64,000 nt of DNA from Sphingomonas sp. IC-11. Its GTDB lineage: Bacteria > Pseudomonadota > Alphaproteobacteria > Sphingomonadales > Sphingomonadaceae. This document shows positions 25,832 through 34,033 of this stretch, piece by piece (position 1 is the stretch's first letter; each line of letters starts with the position of its first letter). The stretch is taken from assembly GCF_021043365.1 (NCBI RefSeq), contig NZ_JAJNDU010000001.1, positions 1,740,267-1,804,266 of the forward strand, in the 5' to 3' direction. Under the pieces are notes generated by a model. That model did not search any database, had not been told where the DNA came from, and saw nothing but the letters and a program-made list of their open reading frames with translations. The position numbers and the translations under genes are program-made.

Positions 25832-27178
25832 ATGAACTGGTTTTCTTCCTTCTTCGGCAAGCGGGAAGAGGATGTCGCCCAGGATGTCACCGCGCCCGCG
25901 GACGTCGTCCTTGCGCCGCCGCCTTCTGTCGAAACCAGGGACCGCCCTTTGCCTCGGTTCCGGGGCACTGCCGCTGATCAGCTTCGTTCCGGCACACGGC
26001 TGCATGATCGCATTCGCCTGCAATTGCGCCAGGCATTCACGCCCGCCCGCCCGATCATGAATCCGGCGATGCTGGCCGGGCGGACTGACCTGCTGAGAAC
26101 AATGATCCGCGCGATCGAGGACCAATATCTGCATGTCATCCTCTTCGGCCCGCGCGGGATCGGCAAGACTTCCCTCCTTCACGTGCTGTGCGGGATCGCG
26201 CAGGAATCGCGCTACGTCGTCCGCTACATCTCCTGTGGTGAGCGGACGAGCTTCGATGGCTTGTTCCGGTCGGTGATGGCGGATGTACCGCTGCTGTTTC
26301 ACGCCAATTACGATCCCACCGCTGCGGAGATCGAGGAGGGGCTCTCCTTCGCCGATCTGCTGGATGATCGCCCGGTCACGGTTGACCGCGCCAGCGACAT
26401 TCTGGGCAAGGTCGCGGGCACGCGGCTGCTGATCGTGCTCGACGAGTTCGACCGCGCGGGTGACGCCGATTTTCGCCGTTCGGTGGCCGAACTGATCAAG
26501 AACGTCTCCGATCGCGGTAGCCGGGTGCAGCTTGTCATCGCCGGGGTCGCCCAGAACCTTACCGAAATCGTCGAGCATGTGCCTTCGATCCGGCGGAACA
26601 TCCTTGGCCTGCGCGTTCCGAACATGACGCCGGACGACATCGCGGAGCTCATCAGCAATGGGCAACAAGCGAGTGGAATGACGTTCACTCCAAAGGCATT
26701 GCAGCTCATCAGCCTGGCGGCACTCGGCCTGCCCTATCTCGCCAGTCTCGTCGGGCAACACGCCGGGTTCGCCGCGCTCGACCGGCAATCCACGACGATT
26801 GACCATACCGACGTAGATCGCGGCATTGGTCAGGTTCTCGATCATCTCGACTTACGCATCGCGCCCGACGTGCGGCAGCGGATGGAGCAGGCCCTTCGTG
26901 CCGGGCAGGAGCACCTGCTGGGCCGCCTCGCGCAAGTCGCACTCGCCAACAGCTTTCGTCTTCCGTCGGATGAGATCGATCGAGAACTGAACAATCTGCG
27001 TCCGGGAAATCCGGCCAATACAGCCGAGGCGTTGGCGGCACTGAAAGACCAATACCGCCTGCTCACCGCCGTCTCCGACGACCCAACGGGAGCGCTGAGC
27101 TTCGTCGACGACGGCGTGCCGCTGTACCTCTGGGTAAGGCTCATGCACGGACACAGCCGCGGCAATCGCGCGGGCTAA
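25832..27178 (+). CDS. Orphan AAA/P-loop ATPase in the polysaccharide locus
   Basis: A 448-residue cytoplasmic ATPase. Walker A is GPRGIGKTS (106-114) and Walker B is LLIVLDEFDR (199-208), with an Orc1/TniB-like AAA core (residues 80-330) and a C-terminal helical part. The start at 25,832 is supported by GGAAGGG upstream; longer open frames reach into the flippase gene without support. The N-terminal 70 residues look unstructured and charged. It is the last gene on the plus strand after wzx, 108 bases away. Export or regulation of polysaccharide synthesis is possible, but I cannot assign a role; ATPases of this type are not part of the standard Wzx/Wzy machinery. Confidence 0.75.
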   Translation: MNWFSSFFGKREEDVAQDVTAPADVVLAPPPSVETRDRPLPRFRGTAADQLRSGTRLHDRIRLQLRQAFTPARPIMNPAMLAGRTDLLRTMIRAIEDQYLHVILFGPRGIGKTSLLHVLCGIAQESRYVVRYISCGERTSFDGLFRSVMADVPLLFHANYDPTAAEIEEGLSFADLLDDRPVTVDRASDILGKVAGTRLLIVLDEFDRAGDADFRRSVAELIKNVSDRGSRVQLVIAGVAQNLTEIVEHVPSIRRNILGLRVPNMTPDDIAELISNGQQASGMTFTPKALQLISLAALGLPYLASLVGQHAGFAALDRQSTTIDHTDVDRGIGQVLDHLDLRIAPDVRQRMEQALRAGQEHLLGRLAQVALANSFRLPSDEIDRELNNLRPGNPANTAEALAALKDQYRLLTAVSDDPTGALSFVDDGVPLYLWVRLMHGHSRGNRAG

Positions 27179-27778
27179 GCATACACCCGCATACCGCGCG
27201 AGTGTCGCCGGGGGCCTAAGCCCTCCCGCGCCTATGTCAGCCTGAACCGAAAGGCAGGCAGCAACGCCTCACTGGATCCTCGCCCACAAGTTCATCAGCA
27301 CCACGTTGCGCGCCGAGCGACCGCGTAAGCGGCCAGTCGCGAACTCCCGCGCGGGGCAGCGGATCAGGTCGACCCACCTTCACCGCATTCGTCGCGCTTC
27401 CGACTTTGCTACGGAGCGATCAAAGGGGCTCGTCGCTTTCTCAAAGATGCCTCGGCTGGAACTGGTCGCCATCAACTGGCGCCAGCGTGCCCACGATCAG
27501 CGCCCAGATGTCACATCAACGCTCGGAAACGCACCGCTCGTCGCGCACCCCACGATCGACACGGCAGCCATGATGAACGTCGAATCCCTTCTAAGGATCT
27601 ACCAAGCCGTCACACAAGCGCCGCCCATTCCGCAAATGCGTGATTTACCTCTGCTCGTGGGACTGACCTCGCTTGAACCCAGCGCCTGCGCAATCAACCG
27701 GGCCGCTGGCCCGCGCTCACCTTGGCGAACGTCCGGCTGACGCCGCCGCAACGGTGCCTGCGCCCTCGCGCACGCCTA
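27179..27778. other. 600-base region without a convincing gene
   Basis: The region lies between the convergent ATPase and kinase-like genes. It has a small hairpin near 27,210-27,226 (GGGGGC / GCCCTC). A 144-codon open frame on the plus strand (27,306-27,740) lacks the codon bias of its neighbours and shows no domain I know. It may be a decayed gene or a long 3' spacer. Confidence 0.4.
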
Positions 27779-28645
27779 TCAAAAATCCGTGAGGAAGCTT
27801 CCCGCCAACTTGACCCGATCACTACTGAGCTCGTCCGCCGTTCTCTTCATGTCGGCCAGCAACGTCACGTCGCGGCGGGCGACGATCATCGCGTAGCGCA
27901 CGCTCATCGCCACATGTCTCGCGTCAGTCGCGCCACCCGTCGCCGGCGCGTCCACGATCGTGAAATCAAACGATCGCATGCAGGCGTCCATGATGTCCTT
28001 GAAGCGGCGCTGCTGAGGGATAAGCCCAGCCGCTCCGAGGGTGAGCCCACCTGCAAACAGAACGGAAAGGTTCGGCCGAATGTCACGCCGGATCTCGTCC
28101 ACGCGCCCGGCCGAATCCACCGTCAGCATTTCAGCAAGTCCGGCTACCCGATCTGCCGGCGCAATGAACTGGTGGACCGCTGGCCGCGTCAGGTTAGCGT
28201 CCACCAGCAATGTGTTGATGCCCGCCTGAGCGCAGGCCAGCGCGAGGTTTACGGCGACCGTGGTACAGCCGGAGCCGATCTTCGGGGAGCAAAGCGCCAG
28301 GCCGCGACGGCCATCCCCTATGTGTCTGGCAAGCAAGTACGTTTGCAACGATCGATAGCTTGCCGCTGCTGCTCCCTCGGGCGCAGACAAACACACAAGC
28401 CGGCGCGAAAAGGCATAACCCGGCCGTTCCCCATCCGACGCGCCGTCAGGTCGAAACGCATCTTGATTGGGCAACTGCCCAAACGGCGGCTCACCGGCGT
28501 AGGTCGTCGCCCCCGTCAAGCCCGCCTGGCGATCGCGCCTCTCGGCGCCGCTTCCCGCGTCTGCCGCCACGCTGCTTTGCTCCCCACCCGCGCCCGGCAC
28601 GACATCGCTCAAGGCCGCAGCAGCCACATCGCTCGACGTGTTCAT
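27779..28645 (-). CDS. CpsD/EpsG-like BY-kinase homologue with a degenerate P-loop
   Basis: A 288-residue cytoplasmic protein of the bacterial tyrosine kinase family (CpsD/CapB/EpsG). It has an unstructured N-terminus (1-80), then ASYRSLQTYL (95-104), a P-loop CSPKIGSGCTT (119-129), Walker A' LLVDANLTRP (146-155) and the FTIVDAPA strand. The usual P-loop lysine is a cysteine (C127). The C-terminus has no tyrosine cluster. It overlaps the co-polymerase gene upstream by 4 bp, as in two-part Wzc systems. It probably works with the co-polymerase to control chain length or export. Whether it binds ATP or phosphorylates is doubtful. Confidence 0.8.
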   Translation of the reverse strand: MNTSSDVAAAALSDVVPGAGGEQSSVAADAGSGAERRDRQAGLTGATTYAGEPPFGQLPNQDAFRPDGASDGERPGYAFSRRLVCLSAPEGAAAASYRSLQTYLLARHIGDGRRGLALCSPKIGSGCTTVAVNLALACAQAGINTLLVDANLTRPAVHQFIAPADRVAGLAEMLTVDSAGRVDEIRRDIRPNLSVLFAGGLTLGAAGLIPQQRRFKDIMDACMRSFDFTIVDAPATGGATDARHVAMSVRYAMIVARRDVTLLADMKRTADELSSDRVKLAGSFLTDF

Positions 28646-29976
28646 GCAATTGCCCTCCCGCCCGACCGTGATCTGAGAAGGTCAGGTAGGCGCCAGCCAG
28701 AGGAGGAACGCGGAAGCATTCCGATCACTGGCACTCCCGCCATGCTCAGGTCCTCGGGTCCACGAACGCGGCGGCGGATCAGCTCAAGCACAATGGCAGT
28801 CAGCACCCCCAGGACACCGCCTGCCGCCAACCCGCCTAGAATCAGCAGCCACCGGCCAGGCGTCACTGGCGCCCTCGGCACTGCTGCCGCGCCAAGCCTG
28901 CTGAACCCGGCCTCCGTGGATCGCGCCTGCAATTCGAACTCCGCCGCTCGCTGCATGGTTTTGGCCACTTGCTCGCGCAGCACCGTCACGTCGCCGGCGA
29001 GGCGCCGCGCCTCATCCACCAACCCGCGCTGGGCCAGAACCTTGCGCGTCTGCGCGCTCAAATCTCCACCTGCCGAGCCGACCGCCGCCGATGCATGGCT
29101 GGCCGCCCGCGCGCTCGCCAACTCGCGGCTCACCGCTGCGGAAAGCGCCGCGCGCTGTCGCTCGAGCGCAATGATGTCCGGATGATTGCGCCCCATCGAT
29201 TGCCGCGCAGCCGCAAGCTGGGCATCCACCTGCGCCAGCTGCGTTGACGAGGGCGCAATCGCAGGAGCGGCCATGGCGGCCGGTGCCGCTGGCGCGCTGC
29301 TGGCGAGCGCGCGCAGCTTGGACGATTCGGCGTCCACATTGTCGTCCTGGAGCACGATGGTGTTGGCGCGCTCGAAGCTGGCCTTCCGCTGCTCTGCCGT
29401 GGCGAGGCGGCCTTTCAGCGTCTCGACCTGTCGTGAGAACCATCGTGCCTTGTGCGCCGCGTCCCGCCGCTTGCTGTCCAGCGCTTCGGCAATGAACGCG
29501 TCGCGAACAGCATCTGCACCGCGCCGAGCGGTCTCCGGGACGGTTGAGCTATAGGCAATCTCCAGCAGCGGACTGTTGCGGATCATGGTCGCCCGCGTTC
29601 GTTGGGACACGTCTTCGGCCAGCCAATCGCGCAACCCTGCCTGCTCTCCGGCGCTTACCGCGCGCTGATGGGCCGCGCGCAAGCTCGGCGATTGCGTCCA
29701 GCCGAAATGATCGACCACCCGCCGGGTCACCCGGGGGTCGCGCACGAGTTCAACCTGCGCCGCCAGGAACGTCTCCAGCGTGCGGGGCGGCAGCGTCTCC
29801 CCAGTGACGGGATCCGCCTTCAGCATGTCGACAACGATGCGGGAGCGCGCTTCGTAGCGCGAAGGCATCCACTTCGCCGCGATGGCGCCGGCCACTCCCC
29901 CGATCAGTGCCAGCAGGACGATCAGCCATGATCGCGCACGCAGCATGCGCAGGATCTGAATTGGAGACATGCTCAC
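28642..29976 (-). CDS. Polysaccharide co-polymerase / chain-length protein (Wzz/GumC type)
   Basis: A 444-residue inner-membrane protein. A membrane span lies near residues 15-35, followed by a Wzz-domain periplasmic part (SRYEARSRIVVDML), a long coiled coil (about 170-330) and a second span near 380-405, leaving a short cytoplasmic tail. This is the PCP-2a layout without the fused kinase, which is the separate next gene. It sets chain length and couples polymerisation with export. The start is GTG 29976, with ATG 29970 as the alternative. It lies 6 bases after the exporter gene. Confidence 0.88.
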   Translation of the reverse strand: MSMSPIQILRMLRARSWLIVLLALIGGVAGAIAAKWMPSRYEARSRIVVDMLKADPVTGETLPPRTLETFLAAQVELVRDPRVTRRVVDHFGWTQSPSLRAAHQRAVSAGEQAGLRDWLAEDVSQRTRATMIRNSPLLEIAYSSTVPETARRGADAVRDAFIAEALDSKRRDAAHKARWFSRQVETLKGRLATAEQRKASFERANTIVLQDDNVDAESSKLRALASSAPAAPAAMAAPAIAPSSTQLAQVDAQLAAARQSMGRNHPDIIALERQRAALSAAVSRELASARAASHASAAVGSAGGDLSAQTRKVLAQRGLVDEARRLAGDVTVLREQVAKTMQRAAEFELQARSTEAGFSRLGAAAVPRAPVTPGRWLLILGGLAAGGVLGVLTAIVLELIRRRVRGPEDLSMAGVPVIGMLPRSSSGWRLPDLLRSRSGGRAIA

Positions 29977-29982
29977 CAGGCC

Positions 29983-30801
29983 TCAGAAAAACCGTTCGCC
30001 GACCACGAGCACGTCGTCGGACCGCACGTCTTCGTTCAGACCGACCTTCAGCTCCTTGCCAGCACGAACCAGCTTCACCCGCTTGGCCGAACCAAGCGCT
30101 GTGAGGCCGCCGCCGCGCGCCAACGCCATCTGCACGGTCATAGGGCGCTCGATTGGGAAGGCTCCCGGCGTGTTCACCTGCCCATAGATGTAAAACGTCG
30201 GGGGCGGCACCACGAACACCTTGTCCCCCGATTCTACGCGCGGGTCCTGCGTGGCCGGCGCGGCGGCGATCGCGCGCAGCGACAATGACCGCGACGAGCC
30301 GTCCGGTCGGGTCAACACGATGGTGTCCGCCGTTGAGCGGACGCCACCTGCACGCGCCACGATCTCAGACAATCGATAAGCACGATCGATCGGCACCACC
30401 CCGGGCTGATTGACCTGCCCCAGCACGGTCACATAACGGCTGCCGAAGGTCGCGACGGATACGGTGACGACGGGATCCTCCAGGAAGTTGCCGCGCATCA
30501 ATCGGGCGCGCAATTCATCCCGCAACTGAAGGGCCGTTCTCCCGGCCACGGGTACGACGCCCACGAATGGCAGCTGCACCGCGCCATCTTCCTGCACCTG
30601 CACGCGCGCGTTGAAGTCCGTCCGGCCAATTACCGCTGTTTCAATGACATCGCCCCGCCCGAACACATAGGGCGGTCGCTGGTCGATGATCCCTGAACTG
30701 CCGTCGGCGGCGGACTGCGCCGGATCGCTCTGCTGCGCCTGGGCGGGAGACCACGCGATTGCAATCGCACCAATGAAGAAGCGGGTCCATCCTTTTGCCA
30801 T
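29983..30801 (-). CDS. Outer-membrane polysaccharide export protein (Wza/OPX type)
   Basis: A 272-residue exported protein. The signal peptide ends at AQA (about residue 22) and there is no lipobox cysteine. A Poly_export domain (about 45-125, with YVFGRGDVIETAVIG) is followed by two SLBB-like beta-grasp domains (VTVLGQVNQPGVVP and FYIYGQVNTPGAFP). OPX proteins form the periplasmic and outer-membrane exit channel. It is first in the minus-strand operon exporter, co-polymerase, kinase-like protein. Lacking the C-terminal amphipathic helix of E. coli Wza, it resembles the shorter OPX classes. Confidence 0.9.
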   Translation of the reverse strand: MAKGWTRFFIGAIAIAWSPAQAQQSDPAQSAADGSSGIIDQRPPYVFGRGDVIETAVIGRTDFNARVQVQEDGAVQLPFVGVVPVAGRTALQLRDELRARLMRGNFLEDPVVTVSVATFGSRYVTVLGQVNQPGVVPIDRAYRLSEIVARAGGVRSTADTIVLTRPDGSSRSLSLRAIAAAPATQDPRVESGDKVFVVPPPTFYIYGQVNTPGAFPIERPMTVQMALARGGGLTALGSAKRVKLVRAGKELKVGLNEDVRSDDVLVVGERFF

Positions 30802-31138
30802 CGCGTCCCTCCCAGCATGACGAACACGACCGCAGTCGCGGACACTGCGAGGCAGTTCGATCCATAGTCGATCGATCCTTTTCGCCCTTCGTCATAGATT
30901 ACGGGACCATTTCGTACGCTGTTTCTTCCCCTTCTCAACCTTTCGAACAGCCATTTACATCCAAAATGGATGAACATCTATCAACATCAGATCATTCTTT
31001 CTGACGCTGCTCTATGGAATGATCCGCTATAGTACTTGTCCTTAGCTATTCTTTAACCTTTCTTCTAAGGCTCCGGCCGCATCAGTCTCTGCATTGGAAG
31101 CCCGCGCCGTTACGCGGGATCTGAGGCAGGAACTTCTC
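30802..31138. promoter_or_regulatory. AT-rich divergent promoter region of the export operon and the RTX beta-helix gene
   Basis: These 337 bases are markedly AT-richer than the surroundings, mainly between 30,890 and 31,070. They contain a perfect inverted repeat, CATCCA-AAA-TGGATG (30,958-30,972), close to the middle. Promoters of both divergent units must lie here. A good ribosome-binding site (GGCAGGAA) precedes the start at 31,139. Confidence 0.55.
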
Positions 31139-33079
31139 ATGGCAACGATAAGCGTCTCCACGGCTGCGGAACTGATGGCGGCTGCGGCACGCGCTCGGTC
31201 GGGCGATACGATCGCGCTGGCCGCTGGCAATTACGACAACGTCGTTCTGCGCAATATCAAGTTCGACGGTCCCGTGACGATCACCTCCGCTGCGCCGGGC
31301 GCACCCGCTGAGATCAACGGGCTGAAGGCGATCGGTGTCGAGAACCTCACGTTCCGCAACGTCGTGTTCGCAGACAAGGATGCGTCAACGCCTTACGATT
31401 TCGAGATCAAGAACGCGGCAAAGGTAAGCTTCGACGGGGTCGTCATTCGCGGCCAGGATGGCGAAGCGGGTTACCAGTCCAACGCCTTCATGGTGCGTGG
31501 CAGCCGCGATATCTCCGTCACCAATTCGGAAATCACGCACCTGCGTTACGGCATCAACATGCTCGACAACTCGGGCGTGACGCTCAAGGGCAATTATTTC
31601 CACGACATGCGTGCGGATGGCTTCCACGGCGGCGGCCTTTCCAACGTGCTCATTGCGGACAACGTCTTCACCGATTTTCATCCGGCAGCGGGCGACCATC
31701 CAGATGCCATCCAGTTCTGGACCGCCGGTCAGAAGGTCAGCGCCGAGAACATCACCATCACCGGCAACGTCATTCATCGCGGCGACGGTGCGGCGATCCA
31801 GGGCATCTTCATGGGCGACGAGACGGATGCCCTGCCCTACAAGAACGTCACCATTTCCGACAATCTGGTGGTCGGCGGCATGTACAACGGCATCCATGTC
31901 GAGCGTGCCGCAGGGCTCACCGTCACCGACAATATCGTGGCCGGCTATCTCGATCAGGCCTCGTGGATCCGGGTTGCGGACGTGACGGCGATGAGCGGCA
32001 ACGTGGCGCAGTTGTACGTGATCGACGGCAAGACGGTGGAGCCGCCGCGCGGCAACGCGGTAACGCGTGCGATCTATGACGACGGCAGCGCGTTCGTCGG
32101 CAGCTGGCTGGCGGCGAACACCGACTGGGTTCGCTTCGCCCATGCCTCCCCCGTCCTGGGCGGTGTCGCGGATGAGCTTCGCCACCTCGCCGATCTCCCG
32201 CCCCCGCCGGTGCCGCTCACCCGCATCATGGGGACCGACGGCGCGGACCGGCTGACGGCAGCCGCGATCGGCGACAGCATCCTGTTCGGCGGCAAGGGCA
32301 ATGACCAGCTGACCGGCGGCGACGGCCATACCCGCATGGAGGGCGGCGTTGGAGATGACATCTATTTCGTCCGGTCCGACCGGGACGTCGTGGTGGAGGA
32401 GCGCAACGCCGGCACCGACACCGTCTATGCTTCCATCGACTATCAGCTGCCCGACAACGTCGAAACGCTCCGCATGGTTGAACCCGGTCGCATCGGGCGC
32501 GGCAACGCGCTGGACAACCGGCTGGCGGGCACGGCCGGCACCGACATCCTCTACGGCGGCAAGGGCAATGACTCGATCCAGGGCATGGACGGCAACGACA
32601 CGCTCTATGGTGAGGACGGGAAGGACAATCTGCACGGCGGTGCCGGAAACGACCTCATCTACGGCGGCAGCGGCGGTGACACGCTGATCGGCGGCGAAGG
32701 CAACGATAAGATCTGGGGCGGCGCTCAGGTGGACATCATCGAAGGCGGTGTCGGGAATGATGTCATGAGCGGCGGCGCTTGCGGCGATACCTTCCTGTTC
32801 CGTGACGAATCGTTCGGCGATCGCGACGTCATCACCGATTTCGCGAAGGGCGACCGGATCTCGCTGTCGCTGATGGATGCGAACCTCGGCACTGACGCGA
32901 ACGATGCCTTCCGGTTCATCGGCACCGGCGCATTCACCGGGGCGGCCGGCGAATTGCGTTACGAACGCACCGGAGAGGGTGTGGTGTGCATGGCCGACAT
33001 GACGGGAGATCGGGTGGCGGACCTCACCATCACGCTGGTCGGCGTCGATCACCTCACGGCTTCAGCCTTCCTCCTGTAA
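31139..33079 (+). CDS. Beta-helix plus RTX repeat protein, probably type I secreted
   Basis: A 646-residue protein with two parts. Residues 1-330 form a right-handed parallel beta-helix (LTFRNVVF, ISVTNSEI, VTLKGNYFHDM, ITITGNVIHRG, VTISDNLVVGG) with the conserved GDHPDAIQFW (185-194), paralogous to the Sec-exported protein at 20,642. Residues 365-580 carry RTX nonapeptides of the GGxGxD type (GGKGNDQLTGG, GGAGNDLIYGG, GGEGNDKIWGG), which bind calcium. There is no N-terminal signal peptide and the C-terminus ends in a hydrophobic tail (ASAFLL), as in type I substrates. The module order recalls secreted mannuronan C5-epimerases. Role: extracellular lyase, epimerase or hydrolase acting on the polysaccharide; the reaction is unknown. 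Confidence 0.85.
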   Translation: MATISVSTAAELMAAAARARSGDTIALAAGNYDNVVLRNIKFDGPVTITSAAPGAPAEINGLKAIGVENLTFRNVVFADKDASTPYDFEIKNAAKVSFDGVVIRGQDGEAGYQSNAFMVRGSRDISVTNSEITHLRYGINMLDNSGVTLKGNYFHDMRADGFHGGGLSNVLIADNVFTDFHPAAGDHPDAIQFWTAGQKVSAENITITGNVIHRGDGAAIQGIFMGDETDALPYKNVTISDNLVVGGMYNGIHVERAAGLTVTDNIVAGYLDQASWIRVADVTAMSGNVAQLYVIDGKTVEPPRGNAVTRAIYDDGSAFVGSWLAANTDWVRFAHASPVLGGVADELRHLADLPPPPVPLTRIMGTDGADRLTAAAIGDSILFGGKGNDQLTGGDGHTRMEGGVGDDIYFVRSDRDVVVEERNAGTDTVYASIDYQLPDNVETLRMVEPGRIGRGNALDNRLAGTAGTDILYGGKGNDSIQGMDGNDTLYGEDGKDNLHGGAGNDLIYGGSGGDTLIGGEGNDKIWGGAQVDIIEGGVGNDVMSGGACGDTFLFRDESFGDRDVITDFAKGDRISLSLMDANLGTDANDAFRFIGTGAFTGAAGELRYERTGEGVVCMADMTGDRVADLTITLVGVDHLTASAFLL

Positions 33080-33088
33080 ACTCCCCGA

Positions 33089-33116
33089 AAGCGGCCGGCA
33101 GCGATGTCGGCCGCTT
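33089..33116 (+). terminator. Hairpin after the RTX beta-helix gene
   Basis: A perfect 9-bp stem, AAGCGGCCG / CGGCCGCTT, with a 10-base loop lies 9 bases after the stop codon. Only two T residues close the stem, so it is a likely but not classical terminator. Confidence 0.6.
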
Positions 33117-33120
33117 GATT

Positions 33121-33173
33121 GGCGAATCGTCACCCGCTCACCGCTATGGCGATTCGCCATTGTTGAGCGGGTG
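33121..33173 (+). promoter_or_regulatory. Interleaved inverted repeats (pseudoknot topology) upstream of the CHAP gene
   Basis: Two perfect inverted repeats are interleaved. GGCGAATCG (33,121-33,129) pairs with CGATTCGCC (33,150-33,158), and CACCCGCTCA (33,131-33,140) pairs with TGAGCGGGTG (33,164-33,173). The order A-B-A'-B' is that of an H-type pseudoknot or of two mutually exclusive hairpins. The A arms each contain a GANTC site. It ends 127 bases before the CHAP gene start. Confidence 0.5.
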
Positions 33174-33300
33174 GTACCGCTATTCACGAAATTCCCCGCC
33201 GTTTAGGCCTCGTTCCGCCGCATTGCCGGGGCGATCAACCCGGTGTTAACCGTGGTCGGCAACTGATCGCATGCATCGTTTGGGATAGTCGGAAGGCGTG

Positions 33301-33870
33301 ATGAAGCGCTCCTCTCTTGCTATTATCGCAGCCTGCGCGTGCGCCCTTGCCGCACCTGCGCAAGCCCGTTCGCTGCTCGATTACGTGGGCCAGTGCGTGC
33401 CCTTCGCTCGCCAGGCCTCCGGCATCCAGATCTATGGCGACGCGTGGACCTGGTGGGATCAGGCTCAGGATCGTTACAGCCGTGGTGAGCAACCGCGCGT
33501 TGGCTCCGTGATCGCCTTCGCTCGTCAGGCCCGTCTGCCGCTCGGACACGTGGCGGTGGTCAGTCGCATCGTCGAATCGCGCGTTCTGATGCTCACCCAT
33601 GCCAATTGGTCGCGGTTCGATGGGGAGCGCGGGCATGCGGAGCAGGACGTCACCGTCTTCGACGTCAGCAAGGACAATGACTGGAGCGAAGTGAAGGTCT
33701 GGTTCCGCGATTCCAACGGGCTGGGTGGGACCGTCTACAAGGTGCACGGCTTCATCTACGCGCCCGGCCGCCCGCACGAAAACCTCACGTCCACGAGCCC
33801 GGACTATGTCGGCGCGCTGATCGATGCGTACGTCCCGGGTGCTGGCGCTGGATCGCGCGCCGTCCGCTGA
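33301..33870 (+). CDS. CHAP-domain cell-wall hydrolase
   Basis: A 189-residue exported protein. The signal peptide ends near AQA (residue 22). The CHAP domain has the nucleophile cysteine in QCVPFARQ (C32), the histidine in GHVAVV (H83) and a following HANW segment. CHAP enzymes cut peptide or amide bonds of peptidoglycan. ATG 33,301 has GGAAGG just upstream; a GTG directly before it is the alternative. It is a single gene with its own long leader. Small CHAP proteins of this form are common in sphingomonads. Confidence 0.85.
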   Translation: MKRSSLAIIAACACALAAPAQARSLLDYVGQCVPFARQASGIQIYGDAWTWWDQAQDRYSRGEQPRVGSVIAFARQARLPLGHVAVVSRIVESRVLMLTHANWSRFDGERGHAEQDVTVFDVSKDNDWSEVKVWFRDSNGLGGTVYKVHGFIYAPGRPHENLTSTSPDYVGALIDAYVPGAGAGSRAVR

Positions 33871-34033
33871 CCGATCAGGCGTGAATGAACGCGGGGCGCA
33901 TCCCGCCGTTTGTCAGCCAGCTTCTTCTTTCCTAGTAACATCTGGCACTCGCCGGGCCGAAGAGGTCTCGCGCCGCCATGACGTCCTGGGAAGGGAACAG
34001 CATCGATGAGCATGGATCCCGCACCTTGCTGCC

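Noticed and set aside
27306..27740. A 144-codon plus-strand frame in the gap of the polysaccharide locus
   Set aside because: Codon use differs from the neighbours and no domain or good ribosome-binding site is visible. Kept only as part of an unexplained gap.
31385..33052. A 555-codon minus-strand frame over the RTX beta-helix gene
   Set aside because: Antisense shadow produced by the repetitive glycine/aspartate codons of the RTX gene.
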